Shown: positions 39,575 through 51,500, counted from the stretch's first letter. The stretch: DNA of 64,000 nucleotides from Cercis canadensis (GCA_003255065.1 QAOA01006013.1:435408-499407); one strand, 5' to 3'. A program made the numbers and translations. The notes: a model not told the origin generated them from the letters alone.

Positions 39575-40465
39575 TTTAACCACCTAATTACTTAATGATA
39601 ACACTAACAATATCTTTTTTCCTTTTTTTGTTTTTGTTGAATATAACATTATTTTTAGATTTTCACATAATAATTTAAGCTTTTGGATTGAATCGATTAT
39701 TGATATGATATAAGTAAATTTGTACTTTATTTACGCTTCAATTAGCCCAAAAGGCTTTCGCGTGCAGTAGTTTCAACAATTATTATATTATTGAGCTAAC
39801 TTTTATATATTGAGACTAAAAAATTTCATATCAATTTAGTGTATTTAAAAAAAAAAATTAGCCCCAAAATTCAAAAATTGACTAATTAAATTCTTATCAT
39901 CAAGTCAACTCCCTAAAATTACAAGCTCTCATACATTTTTTTAAAATGAAAAAAAGTGTTTCCTTTTCTTTTCGTTATATGATGGGTGCCATGATGAAAG
40001 TAGCCGAAGCAAGTTATATATGGCAAGGTAAGAATTTAACAAAACAGAAAAACAGCATAGAAATAACAAAAAAGTAAAGACAAATTAACTGGACAAATGG
40101 GTAAGAAGTAAGAAGTAAGAAGCGAGTTATTTGATTCAGTAGTTTGGGGTGTTACAAAGTTTTGGTATCAAATTCCAAATGATAGTTCTACCCAAGGTTT
40201 TAAAAACCGGACTGGTGAGCGAACCGGTTTGGCCAAAAATACTGGTCGGACCGGTGTAACCGAAGCTTTTTTTCAAAATTCAAAATTCAAAAAGAAAACA
40301 TGAAAGATAAAGAACAAATCATCAAACTCAACTCATAAGTGAAAATCTCAAACTTAAAAATTAAAATACACTGTCTTAAAACCATCAAAACCAAAGACAT
40401 AAGTAAAATACACAAGTTTTCACCCATAATCATAAACCAAATAAATGAAATACACAAACATCAAC

Positions 40466-43000
40466 TCATTTATTCTTCTCAAATTGAGGAGGATCTTGAT
40501 TGAACCAAGCATGTGTCTCACTTAAGTCAATTTCATGATCACTTTCATAACTTCTATCTAATACACCAATTGAATCCAAGTCCATCCCTTCACTTTCACC
40601 ACCAAATTGTGATTTCCCTCCTTCACCACATGGCTCTTCTTCAATGTTTTCTTCATTTTGAGTTGTAGCTTATATTGGAATTGCTTCATCATTATAAAGC
40701 ATATTCTCCAACTCATCATAATCAAGAATTGGAGAATCATCTTCTTCCATGACCCAAAACTCATCAATGTCTATGCTCTCAAAGTCAATAGGATCAAAAT
40801 AATTTTTCTTCAAGTTATATGCCCTATAATTGAAGAAAAAAAATATAATGAGTATGTTATATGAATCATTTCATCATAAAATATTAGTAAGAAATCAAAT
40901 ATGATTAAGAATTATATAGAATACCTATTTTTTAAACGCAAATTGTAATGAACATAAACAAGATCATTTAATCTTTGATGCTCCAACCTATTCCTTTTCT
41001 TGGAATGTATCCGTTCAAATACACTACAATTTCTGTTACAACCCGAAGAAGATGCGGTTTGGCTCAAGAGCTTAATAGCTAATTTTTGAATAGTTGGAGC
41101 ACTATATCCAAAGTATTTCCACCATTCATCTATAAAGAAATATATAAAATCATTAGAAAAATAAAAAATATATAATCAAGGAGAAATGTAAAAAAAAAAT
41201 GCATCAAAAGAATGTTAAAATCTTACCGGGTTTCATATGTTTAGAAGATTCAAGAGCATATGGTCGAGAAAAGCTATCCAATCTCTTTTCATACAACTCA
41301 TATTCATTCAAAAGTTTGGACTTTTTCGAATCCACCATTGCACTAACAACATCCATAAATCCCTTCATAACTTCCATTTTGGTAGAAAAGTTACGTTTAT
41401 CATAAAAGAATATGGGATTCAAGTAATAGGCAGCAGCATGAACACTTTGACGAAGTTGTCTATCCCATCTTCCTTGAATAATTCTTGTATAGGGTTTGTA
41501 TGCTATTTTCCTATTCAATAATACATTCTTGATAGCTTTTTTTGCCCTATACATGACATCATACACATACCCAAGTGAAGGCTTCTCATCACCATTAACA
41601 ATTCGTAGCATGGGAATAAGTGGAGACACAACTTTAACAATATGTTCACATTCATTCCAAAACCTTGCATCTAAAACAATCTCCATAACATCCTTTGCCT
41701 TCTTGTCTTTAAAGTATCTAGACTCTCTAAAAGTTTTACTAGTCACCAATGCTTGCAAATCATGTTTGTGCTCAAAAATACTTTTCAATGCAATAAAAGT
41801 TGTTGCAAAACGTGTTGGTCCTGGCCGTATCATTTCAGTCCATCATTCTCTTTTTCTTAGCCAAGCTAACAAAAATCCTTGATTGTATACAAACTTTGTA
41901 ATCAAATATGCACGGATGGCTAACCTACTCACATGATCTAACTTGCCAATGTCACCTAATATAAAGTTTAAGCAATGTGCAGCACAAGGAGACCAAAAGA
42001 TAGTAGGATACTCCTCATTTAGTAATCTCCCTACTTTTTTATAATTAGCTGCATTATCTGTGACCAAATGTATAACATTCTTATGCCCAACAAATTCAAC
42101 TAACTCCTTAAACAAATTACAAAGAGTTTGAGCATCTTTAATAACATTAGAAACATTAACAAACCTCACAAAAATCACTCCTCTAAGACAATAGACAAGA
42201 TAATTAATTAATTGCTTATTTCTTTGATCCTGCCAACCATCAGCCATAATAGTACAACCAGTTTCTGCCCACACACTTCTATAAGTCTCAACCAATAACT
42301 TAACCTCCTTTTTCAAATCATGCAACAACTTGCCTCTTATTGCATGATAATTTGGTCCTTTATAACCAGGACCAATTGCTGCTATAACATCTATCATGAG
42401 CTTAAAGTAAATAGAATTTATGGCATTTATAGGTAGACAACTATCAAAAAAGAACCTAGCAATGGCCAAATCAGCTTGATGGATAGCTTGTTTACCTGCC
42501 ATTGCACTCTTAATTGATGGTTGATCTCCAGGAGTTGATCTTGGGCAAAAATATTTTTCCATTCCACTTGCCTTTCTTTTACCCTTTTGTGCTGAAGTTG
42601 TTTTGCCTTTTCCTTTATCTTGAGCTGTTGGAGCAGAAATTTCTTGCAACTCGGGTGTGTCTCCCTCAAAAGGCATGGCGCTAGGCCCAAATGGATTATG
42701 GTCTTCCCATTGGCTATGTGATTGCTTCTTACTTTCTTCAATTTCTTTTAAATTCTCTTGCATTCGATGACGAACATCAAAAGGCACCTTATCACATTTT
42801 TTTATGTCTCCACCTTTTCCAGCAAGATGGTGTTTCATTCTATGTATTCCTCCACCTCTAATAAACTTATCACAATAAGAACATTTAATAATTTTTTTCT
42901 TCCCATCTATAACTTCAGTACAATGCTCCCACGCAGGATCAATCTTTGCTCTAAGAGATTGTGATGATGCAGCAGTTGAATTTTGTTCAGAAGATGTCAT
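40466..43000 (-). pseudogene. hAT transposase (BED zinc finger, DUF659, hAT dimerisation domain) with two in-frame stops
   Basis: Three exons with GT-AG borders: 41227-43000, 40925-41129, 40466-40823. They sum to 2337 nt (779 codons with stop), and the frame is kept across both introns. Domains: BED zinc finger near residues 25-75 (CSYCDKFI then HRMKHHLAG), low-complexity linker, DUF659-type RNase-H-like catalytic core (TIMADGWQDQRN, LVTDNAANYKK, PCAAHCLNFILGDIGK), and a hAT C-terminal region with DEWWKYFG at the start of exon 2. Codon 386 (41843-41845) is TGA where relatives usually have a glycine or similar before WTEMIRPG, and codon 711 (40670-40672) is TAA in the acidic tail. Other positions look conserved, so decay is slight. 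It is probably immobile unless helped in trans. Confidence 0.88.
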
Positions 43001-43870
43001 ATTCTCTGAAAATTAACAATATAAAACTGATTAAGGATCAAGCCAATAATATATAGAGGTTTAGACTATCTAATATTATAAAGAGGCAAACATTGCAGCA
43101 ATAATAAAGCATCTAATTATTCAGTTTGATTAGGCATCTCAAATAATTGTGAGGCATGCAAATCTGCCAAGTGTTGGAATCAAAAGAACTGCTTGAATGC
43201 TTCTCTGGAGAGCCAGCGCCCAGCGCCAGCCCATCCGAGAAGCCATAGTACCCCAACGCCCATGCATTCGGTTATATGTATAAAAAGAGCAGACAAGAAT
43301 AAACTTTATGAAATAATTTCTTTCTCTTTTCCAAATATTGTATGATGAAAACTGTTTTTCTTAACCAAAATAGAAAAATAGTTTCATGGAATCGTTGGAA
43401 AGACAAAGGTTCCAAGAATATTATCAAAGTAAAATTGCTTCAAGCACCACAGGAGGCCGTGAGAAATAGTCAAGAATTCACATGGAAATTTAAATTGATT
43501 TACAGGAAAAACAGAGAAATAGATACTAACAGGAGGCTGTGAGAAATAGATGCACTTACCTGTTTCACGTGCTGGTTGTGGGTGAGGCTGTGAGAGTGAA
43601 TCAATGAAGAGAGCTTGAAGGGAGCAGCAGCAAGCAGAAGGATGATGCGTGAGGTTGAGCCTGTGAGAGTGAAGAGCTTGAAGAGAGGGAGTCAGTGAGG
43701 GAGGAAGAGAAGAGAATTGGGGGAAAATATCAAGATTTGAGAAATGAAGAATCTTCTTAATTGCATTCATAATCATCGAGAGCTTTACAATATATATAGC
43801 AGAATACATATGCAGCTTTAGCAGAAGAAAAAACTAATTAACAAACTAACTAACTAACTTGCTGAGTTGG

Positions 43871-43940
43871 CTAACTGATTAGTTTGACTGACTAAGACTA
43901 ATTGACTAACTGATTAGTTTGACTGACTAAGACTAAGCAC
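43871..43940 (+). repeat. 35-bp tandem duplication in the hAT leader
   Basis: Two adjacent copies (43871-43905, 43906-43940) of a unit rich in CTAACTGATTAGTTTGACTG. They are surrounded by shorter ACTAACTAACT runs. Confidence 0.8.
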
Positions 43941-44383
43941 GGGCGTGTACACTTAAGTCAACACGGGGGTGTCTATTGCTGACACGGACGTGTACTGTGA
44001 TTCTGATATACTGATTCTAATAGAAAATTGAAGGAGGAGGTGAACTATCGAAGGGGAGGGGTGAGGCGAAGGGTTTCACTTTCAAAATGTAAATAAAACG
44101 ATGTAGTTTCAGGGAAAAAAACCAGAAAAAATCACATTTTCTGAACCGGCCGGTTATTGAAAACCGGGACCGGTTCACACCGGTTCATACTAGTTCACAC
44201 CGGTTAAACCGCCCCACCGGTTATACCCTTTGAACCGAGCCGTTTTTCTAACCGGGTACCGGTCCGACCGGTCGAACCGGCCTGTCCGGTCCAGTTTTTA
44301 AAACATTGGTTCTACCTTTCTCAGATTTTCAGCCAAATCGAGATGAAGAAAAACAAGAGCCAAGAACCAGACTTGCCATGAAC

Positions 44384-44693
44384 TTAGTCACTGTGATCGC
44401 TTGCCTTAACTAGTTGAGTACGTAGTCTATGTATATGACTATGACTATATATAGATTGCAAGCACTCACCAGTGGAGGGCATCACTCCCTTGATGACTGA
44501 TGAGCACCTCCGGATCATGATGTCTTTAATCAACCTCAGAAGCAACATCAACCTACTCCCTCCGATCCTATATATATTCATATTTTGAGGAAGTTCTAAT
44601 AACGTTCCTCATAATAAAAATGAAAAAAGAGAGAGAGAAGAGAAAAGAGGAGGGATGGAGGATGCAATGCAGCAAATATAAGGTCTATTTATA
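44384..44693 (-). other. Possible small TATA-driven gene beside the hAT insertion
   Basis: On the minus strand, TATAAATAG (44685-44693) precedes a CT-rich leader and an ATG at 44581, about 105 bases downstream. The frame gives 37 residues (MNIYRIGG ... SVIKGVMPST) before a consensus splice donor CTG|GTGAGT at 44470, or 65 residues if unspliced. I do not recognise the product, and downstream exons could not be identified. The hAT element lies 68 bp past the unspliced stop and would interrupt any longer transcript. Chance is a real alternative. Confidence 0.25.
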
Positions 44694-44712
44694 CACAAGG
44701 AAGGGATTTTGA

Positions 44713-44815
44713 GGGCAATTTGACCAAAATAATACAAGTGGACAAAGTATTTACCCATATAGTGCACATTTGAAAGTATTTACCTCAAAGGGGCAGTTTT
44801 GAATTTTTTAATAAT
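44713..44815 (+). repeat. Terminal-repeat-like sequence related to the GGCAAATTGACC element family
   Basis: GGGCAATTTGACCAAAATAAT, then GTATTTAC twice and AATTTTTTAATAA, lines up in order and spacing with the terminal repeats of the elements at 55135-55651 (right end, reversed) and 57787-59054. It is directly followed by CACGGTTT/AAACCGTG motifs and the minisatellite. No matching right terminus was found before the N at 45726. Confidence 0.45.
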
Positions 44816-44934
44816 TTTCGAGTTTAAGTAATCACGGTTTATCAGCTCTTAAACCGTGAACCAACTGAACACGGTTTAGAAAATTTTCAGCAAAGCGTGA
44901 TCACTGTGCATCCATATTTCTAAGCTATTTAGGT

Positions 44935-45600
44935 CACGGTTTGGAATGCTATGGTCACGGTTTGGAGGTGGTTTGGTCACGGTTCTCCCTGCTTTGGTGG
45001 TCACGGTTTGGGAGTCTTCTTGGTCACGGTTTGAAGCTTCTTGGTCACGGTTTTTGCTGCTCCTTTGGTCACGGTTTGGCAGGTGTTGTTGGTCACGGTT
45101 TGAAGCTTATTGGTCACGGTTTGCTGCTCCTTTTGGTCACGGTTAGTGCTGCTCCTTTGGTGACGGTTTGGCAGTGTTGTTGGTCACGGTTTGAAGCTTC
45201 TTGGTCTCGGTTTTGGGGCTCCTATGGTCACGGTTTTGTGTGCTTTGGTTGTGACGGTTTTTGAGCTTTGGTTTGTCACTGTTTTTGTGCTTTGGTTGGT
45301 CACGGTTTGGGAAGTCTTTGAGTCACGGTTTTGGGGCAATTGACCAACGGTTTGTATCTTGAAGGTAACGGTTTGGGAAGTTAACTGTTCAGGGTTTTAC
45401 GGCTTTTTGTTTGAGTCACGGTTTTGATGCATTAGAGGTGACGGTTTTGCATGCTTTTGTGGTTAGGGTTTTGCATGCTTTGACTCACGGTTTTGTAGAT
45501 TTTGTGGTAACGGTTTTGTGCATATGTGGTCACGGTTTTGGTGCAATTGAAGTGACGGTTTTGCAAGTATTTGAGTCACGTTTTTTTACCTATTTGAAGT
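44935..45600 (+). repeat. Degenerate minisatellite of GGTCACGGTTT units
   Basis: About 30 units with the core GGTCACGGTTT (variants GTGACGGTTT, GGTAACGGTTT, GAGTCACGGTTT) are spaced 18-30 bp apart, all in the same orientation. Spacers are G/T-rich and partly shared (GAAGCTTCTT, GCTGCTCCTTT). Inverted copies AAACCGTGAA (44860) and AAACCGTGACC (45640) bracket the array. Two forward frames stay open for 66-107 codons, with recurring WSRF or GHGL, which is a by-product of the repeat. Confidence 0.9.
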
Positions 45601-45727
45601 CATTTTTTGAACAAAGACGTGATGTAAATAATAGGGAAAACCGTGACCCCTTGTCGTAAAAGAATGCTGCTAAAGCGTGAAGGGGTCTATAAATACCAGC
45701 TCCAGAATCATTTGTTATCGCAAAANA

Positions 45728-45900
45728 ATAGAAGTAGGTTGAGTCTTAAGGCGTTATAGACTAAAAGTCCCGAATTCAAATCTTTTGAGTCACACTGGTT
45801 AAAAGAGATTTATTAGTTACTATTCCCGTCCCAAACATGAATTAGTCTTATATTCAAAGAGTATGAGAATACCCTGAGTGTAAATAAAAAAAATACTAAA
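45728..45900 (+). repeat. SINE-like repeat, copy 1
   Basis: After the N at 45726 the segment holds a B-box-like GAATTCAAATC, then TTATTAGTTACT, a CAAACATGAATTAG block, and ends GAGTGTAAATAAAAAAAA. The same order recurs at 47748-47900 (TTATTAGTTACCG, CAACATGAATTAA, GAATGTAAAAAAA). A shared A-rich 3' end and a tRNA-like head suggest a SINE family. Assignment is tentative. Confidence 0.35.
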
Positions 45901-47687
45901 TATTCAAATTTTTTTTTATCAATAAATATTCAATTATTAGAGTGTCCCTTTCAGGACTTTTAAGAACAAGTCGTGTAATAACCCTCCAAAATTCAGTTTT
46001 TGGTGAATAATTAAATGGTTGCTTTTTATAAAGCATTCACTAATTAAAATGGGTTCCTGTGTTACTGTTACGTATTGGTGGGACCAAGCTATGTGGATTA
46101 ATTTGGCTTATGGAGTTGATGTTCAGTTGAAAATTCAAATATCTTAAATAGAAAGCACCTTTGGAGCCGTTGAATATGGAGAAAGGTGATCCTACGACTA
46201 TGACTTCAGAAGCGTTCAGATTTGTTTTCTTTCAAAGCATTTTTCTCTTCCAAAATCATTTTTTATGGTCTAAAATAGACTCTAGAATATGAATTGTGTG
46301 CTTGAATTAGTTGTACTATGTTCGTGTTAGGATTATAAACTTGTTAGTGTTACACTGTTAGTTGATAAAAATAGATTTCATATATGTTAGTGCATGATTT
46401 ACCCATTTTACAGTCATATAAATAATATTTAAAATTATTTTCATACTCTTTTTAGTAATTTAACACTTAAAAATCACAATCAAGCTAAAATTAATTGTTA
46501 TAAAATCGATTCTTAAATATATAATAAAGTATTAAAAAAATTCAAAATTTATTATTTGAACATTAATTCAAAAATAAAATTTCTATATAATTTTCTTCTT
46601 TTACAATTATTCCAAACATCCCTTATTAAGAAACAACCTTTCGTTCTCTTAAAATGCGAGGACGGCAACCAAATCAAGCTCTTTGTTTCTTTCAAGTGCT
46701 TTTATCCTTTACCAATGTTTACTTTCTCGAAAATAAAAAACCAGTCATGCCCAGAAACAAAATGAAAAAACCTGCGCATTTTATATTTGACTGATCCAGA
46801 AATTCCACATTTTTTGACTTGGAGAAACGGACTAAAACTTTCTCCCTTCGAAACAGAAAAATGAATATAGAGTGAAAATGACAATTAAATCGTAATTATC
46901 CTTTTCATTTTTTTGCTACTGAATTAAATCGTAATTACCAACAACTTGAAAGTTGAAACCCACCAGCTTCGTCGAAGGGCCAGCGAGCATAAAAATTCTG
47001 ACCGAGAGTCCACCCAACTAATGAACGCAGTAATCGGAGTAGGCCCAGATGCTTGCTCGTGCTCCATAATATGCAAAACGTGTTCTAGCAAAAAAACTAA
47101 TGGTTAGAATCGGTTTAATAGTAGTGGAGACTGGAGAGTAACCTATGTAATGTAATGTACAAGGTTTTGTTTTTTCTTTCAACATAACATTTTTTTGTAA
47201 ATTATTCAAATATTTTATTATTGATATTTTCTGTATTTTGAATCATATGATATTGATTATTGATTAATCGCTCATTAATTGAAAATCTAAAAATCAGCAA
47301 AGTATATGGAACAAAAAAAATTATTAAATAAATTATGAGGAATAACAATTTTTCTTTGCTAAACTTATGCATCTTAATTAATATGTAACTGTTTTGACTC
47401 ATATATAAACAATTTAATTTTAAAAACATTTTGTAATGAGTCTTAAAATTAAAAAAAAAAATTATGCTCAAATTAAAAATTTTGAAAAATAATAATATTG
47501 TATTTCCCCTTTGATAATATAAGCCAAAGAATTTCTGTATATGTAACCTGGATAAAATTCATGAATTTTTGTTTTGATTGGGATGAAATTCACGAATTAA
47601 ATTAAAAAAAAAGATATATTCTCTTAAAAAAGTGAACTACCGTAGCAGTCTTTAATTAATTAAAAGCAATACATAATCTTTTTACCA
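45901..47687. other. Intergenic, no gene recognised
   Basis: AT-rich DNA (especially 46400-46640 and 47160-47690) with only short frames lacking recognisable domains. A somewhat GC-richer stretch at 46960-47060 has no interpretable feature. Confidence 0.4.
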
Positions 47688-47961
47688 AAAAAAGTAATAC
47701 ATAATATAAATAAAATTATTTAGATTTATTTAGGGGGGAAAAAATGAACAATGAGGCATGCTTGCAAGTTGGGTGCTAGATTGAGTTTTCAAATGTTTGA
47801 AGTCGCACTGGGAAGAAAATTATTAGTTACCGTTTTTATCTTCAACATGAATTAATTTTATATTTAAAAAATATAAAAATATCTTGAATGTAAAAAAAAA
47901 AAAAAATTACATTTTCACATAAAATAAAATAAAAAGAGAATTATAACTAAGAGAGACGGTG
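47688..47961. repeat. Duplicated block ending at an N (copy 1), includes SINE-like copy 2
   Basis: It matches 48026-48299 almost base for base (one A-run length difference), and copy 1 stops exactly at the N at 47962 with GAGAGACGGTG. This is the signature of two overlapping contig ends left unmerged. The block contains a SINE-like repeat (47748-47900) related to 45728-45900. Confidence 0.85.
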
Positions 47962-48025
47962 NGTTTGAAATCTGCCTTAATTGTGTCTTTAGTTTGCAAA
48001 AATATATTATCTACATGAATCACTC

Positions 48026-48299
48026 AAAAAAGTAATACATAATATAAATAAAATTATTTAGATTTATTTAGGGGGGAAAAAATGAACAATGAGGCATGCT
48101 TGCAAGTTGGGTGCTAGATTGAGTTTTCAAATGTTTGAAGTCGCACTGGGAAGAAAATTATTAGTTACCGTTTTTATCTTCAACATGAATTAATTTTATA
48201 TTTAAAAAATATAAAAATATCTTGAATGTAAAAAAAAAAAAATTACATTTTCACATAAAATAAAATAAAAAGAGAATTATAACTAAGAGAGACGGTGAT
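48026..48299. repeat. Duplicated block (copy 2), continuing into the IPUT1 promoter
   Basis: Second copy of 47688-47961. It continues as GACGGTGATAATCAGG toward the IPUT1 5' UTR and so is the copy adjacent to the gene. Confidence 0.85.
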
Positions 48300-48515
48300 A
48301 ATCAGGGCCGCCAGTGAGTTGCATATAGCTTTATTTCTTTCGCCAAAATCACAGTTGATACTTGATACAGCGTTTTGCTGTGGAACACGCTGCACAAGAT
48401 CAAAATTTCCAGGAAAACTCTCAGATAGAAGGTCTGAGACGACAGGAAAACGGAAGAAAATTCAAACCCTTTGAACCTATTTTACCTCTGATTTCAGAGT
48501 CCCTGAGAACAGGCA

Positions 48516-48562
48516 TTTTTCTCGAGAAAAATTTTCGAGCTTTTTCTCGAGAAAAATTTTCG
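48516..48562 (+). promoter_or_regulatory. Two palindromic repeats in the IPUT1 5' leader
   Basis: Two 22-bp direct repeats (48516-48537 and 48541-48562), each containing the 16-bp palindrome TTTTTCTCGAGAAAAA, end 12 bases before the ATG at 48575. In RNA these could fold within or between copies next to the start codon. The effect on translation is inference. Confidence 0.8.
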
Positions 48563-48574
48563 TCATCGACAATA

Positions 48575-51500
48575 ATGAAACCATTTATATGGTTATGTTT
48601 GATATTTTTGATAGTTTCTTTTCAATCTCAAGTTTCTCTGGGATCTCAAAAGACGGACGAGGCTTATGTCACTCTATTGTACGGAGATGAATTCTTATTG
48701 GGCGTTCGAGTTCTGGGGAAGTCGATACGGGACACTGGATCGAAGAAGGATATGGTGGTACTGGTCTCAGATGGGGTCTCCGATTACGCAAACCAGCTCC
48801 TACGGGTAAACTTCTCCTCTACTCTGCTTGCTNTCCTCTACTCTACTTGCTTGACGGCTAAATTTAGGTGCACCGCTAATCATTAATTCTACGCCTCTTC
48901 TTATATAATTTTCCGACGAGAAACGAAAATTTACTGGTCAAAGTGAATTAAATTTAAAATCTTTGTTAAAATAGAGTAGTAATATGTGAAAGAAAATGAA
49001 AATTTTGTTTAGTATCATGTTACACATCTTCTGCTGATTGAGGTTTTAAAAAAGGGAAAATGAGAATCTAATTTATTGGAATTCAATTAGGCTAGAGTCG
49101 GAGTTCAATTCTTTTCTGGTTGACCAAATACTCTAGAACAATCTTTTTTTTTTTTTTTAATTTTTTTCTTTCTAATAGAATTGGGAGGGTTTGACGTTGA
49201 AATTTTGAACTTTATGTTTTTATGAGTAATTTGGATTTGGAGTGGCTTTCTTATTTATGGAACTTAAATGAACAGAAAATCAATATCGAGACTAATTTTA
49301 CTGTTCTTTCTTCGTTCCATTCTTTACCAATCTAACAAAAGGCGACACAATTTGCAAAATTTGATCGTATATACATTATTTGGAAGGAAATCAAAGTTTT
49401 GTCTATTTTCTAATGTTAACTCTTTAACTGGTGGGTCTATTTTGATTTTGTGTAGGCTGACGGATGGATAGTTGAGAAGATTAGTTTACTGGCAAATCCT
49501 AACCAAGTACGTCCAAAGAGATTTTGGGGTGTTTACACAAAGCTGAAAATATTTAACATGACTGACTACAAGAAAGGTAAAAATTGAGCTCTTGTACTGG
49601 TTTTGTCTATCTGGTTATAGATGTAATGTGGGATATTAAGAACTTCTCATTTAGGTTCTATTCTTTGAAATGGAAGAAATCTCCTTGGATCTTGTTCCCC
49701 TTCCTCAAGTTAGAATATTTCCAACAATTTTTTCTGTAGTGTTTTCCTTTTCTTTTCTTTCCAATTGTAATTCATTGTTGGTTGCTTTTGATCAAGTCAA
49801 ACTGGAGTTAACAATTTAAGTATTGGATTTTGTGCTTTCTGTCACAGTGAATTAGTGATGCAGTGTATAGTTGAGTGGTTTTTTATGTCTTGAATGTAAA
49901 CATGCAGTTGTTTACCTTGATGCGGACACTATTGTGGTTAAAAGTATTGAAGATCTTTTCAAATGTGGAAAATTCTGTGCTAATCTAAAGCATTCTGAGA
50001 GGTTGAATTCGGGAGTCATGGTAGTGGAACCATCTGAAACCATTTTCAATGACATGATGAGCCAAGTGAAAACTCTGCCATCTTACACTGGAGGTATAAC
50101 AATTTTTGTGCACTGAATGTTATTATTTTCTTCTTTTGAATTGCCTTTCTTAAACATCATGTACCAAATATGGACACAAACCTGATTGCTTTTGAACAAT
50201 TGTCTCCATCTGTCTTTTCCTATTGACAGGAGATCAGGGATTTCTCAATTCATATTATGCTGGATTTCCCAATGCACATGTTTTTGAGCCAAATTTGACT
50301 CAAGAGGAGTTGAAATCTAGACTAGTTCCTGAAATGGAGCGACTTTCCACCCTTTATAATGCAGATGTTGGTCTTTACATGCTTGCTAACAAGGTACTGG
50401 AATTTAGGTATTAAGTGGATGGTTCTTTGCTTCTAAGTAATTGAGCAATTGAGGCATGAGAGATATATTTCCCTTTTTTCTCTTTTTTCTATTATGCTTG
50501 AGCTACTTTATTTAATTTTGAGTTCAGATGGAATTAATTTCTTACTTGGGATAGAATATTTCTATAGTTTCCCATCTTTAATGATTGAGTAATAGATTCT
50601 CCAATTCCTTGGAAAGAAGTTGCATGATCTGATTTAATTTACATGTTCTATGACTTCTATCTTTTTCAACAGATATTCGTTCTGATCATTGAATACCATG
50701 TAGAAGGCTGTATACATTTTTTCAATACCAAATATATGTATTTGTCTCTTAAGTGTTCCTTTCTATTGCATCTTTTAGTTGAATTATCTAACTAACTATT
50801 AATGCCAATTTGTCCAGTGGATGGTAGATGAGAATGAACTTCATGTGATTCACTATACACTTGGGCCGCTTAAACCTTGGGACTGGTGGACATCATGGCT
50901 TTTGAAACCTGTTGATGTCTGGCAGGTATTTGTGCAACTTATTATACTCATTTGGTCTGTAATATCATAGAAGTTTTGTTTTCCCCCAATTTTCTGAAGA
51001 GTCCACATTGCTTATCTATTTGCGTATGCTTAGTTGAAGTACTTGACAAAGGTATGCTTACTTATTTGTTCTTCTTTTTGTTGGTGCTGCAGAATGTAAG
51101 GGAACACCTAGAGGAATCCCTTCCTGGAACAGGAGGAGGCAGAAATCCTAATGATGATTTCCTTGTGAAGTTTCTTTTTCTGCTACCAGTTTGTGCTTTA
51201 GTCTTTTGCTGCTATCGAACATTTCTTCAGGTCAGCTGTTATGGACTGATATTATTTTCCCTATCATTAAGCAAATAGAGAGTCATCTCTCTCAGAATAT
51301 TGTATTTGCTGCAGAGTCCAGGGTACTTCAGTTCATTTTGTAGGAGTTCATTATGTGATCGTGTAAGACACCTTTATTATATGGTTAGATCAAGTGGACC
51401 ACTTGCATATACTAGTATGTCCCCATCAGCCATCAATTCAACCCATCAGGTCAGTTCACTGTTCTTAGTCTTCTACTTGGATATGCATGACTCCTTCTAT

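Larger units (their letters stand above)
40193..44308 (-). mobile_element. Full-length hAT DNA transposon with 8-bp target duplication
   Basis: Terminal inverted repeats CAAGGTTTTAAAAACCGG (left) and CAATGTTTTAAAAACTGG (reverse complement of right end) are bracketed by identical 8-bp direct repeats GTTCTACC at 40185-40192 and 44309-44316, the hAT hallmark. The subterminal regions (40200-40265, 44145-44300) are dense in CCGGTT/AACCGG motifs, probable transposase-binding sites. Size is 4116 bp. It carries a transposase gene on the minus strand (40466-43000) with two premature stops, and 43000-44145 is leader and promoter. The perfect target duplication and only two stops imply a fairly recent insertion. 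Confidence 0.93.

Noticed and set aside
41204-41833. A 209-residue frame as a gene separate from the upstream 385-residue frame
   Set aside because: It continues the same reading frame across a single TGA and shares the hAT transposase domain order, so it is part of one pseudogene.
44941-45264. A 107-residue open frame with repeating GHGL/WSRF motifs as a possible repeat protein
   Set aside because: It is the translation of the CACGGTTT minisatellite. Two frames are open in the same stretch, the units are degenerate, and no start context or splice sites support it.
44935-45600. CRISPR-like array of short direct repeats
   Set aside because: The repeats are 8-11 bp cores with variable, partly shared G/T-rich spacers in a plant nuclear genome. 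There are no cas genes, and repeat and spacer lengths are irregular.
48362-48574. N-terminal extension of IPUT1 starting at a TTG
   Set aside because: No ATG in that frame before 48575. The stretch lies in the probable 5' UTR with palindromic repeats, and the signal-anchor expected for the family begins right at the ATG of 48575.
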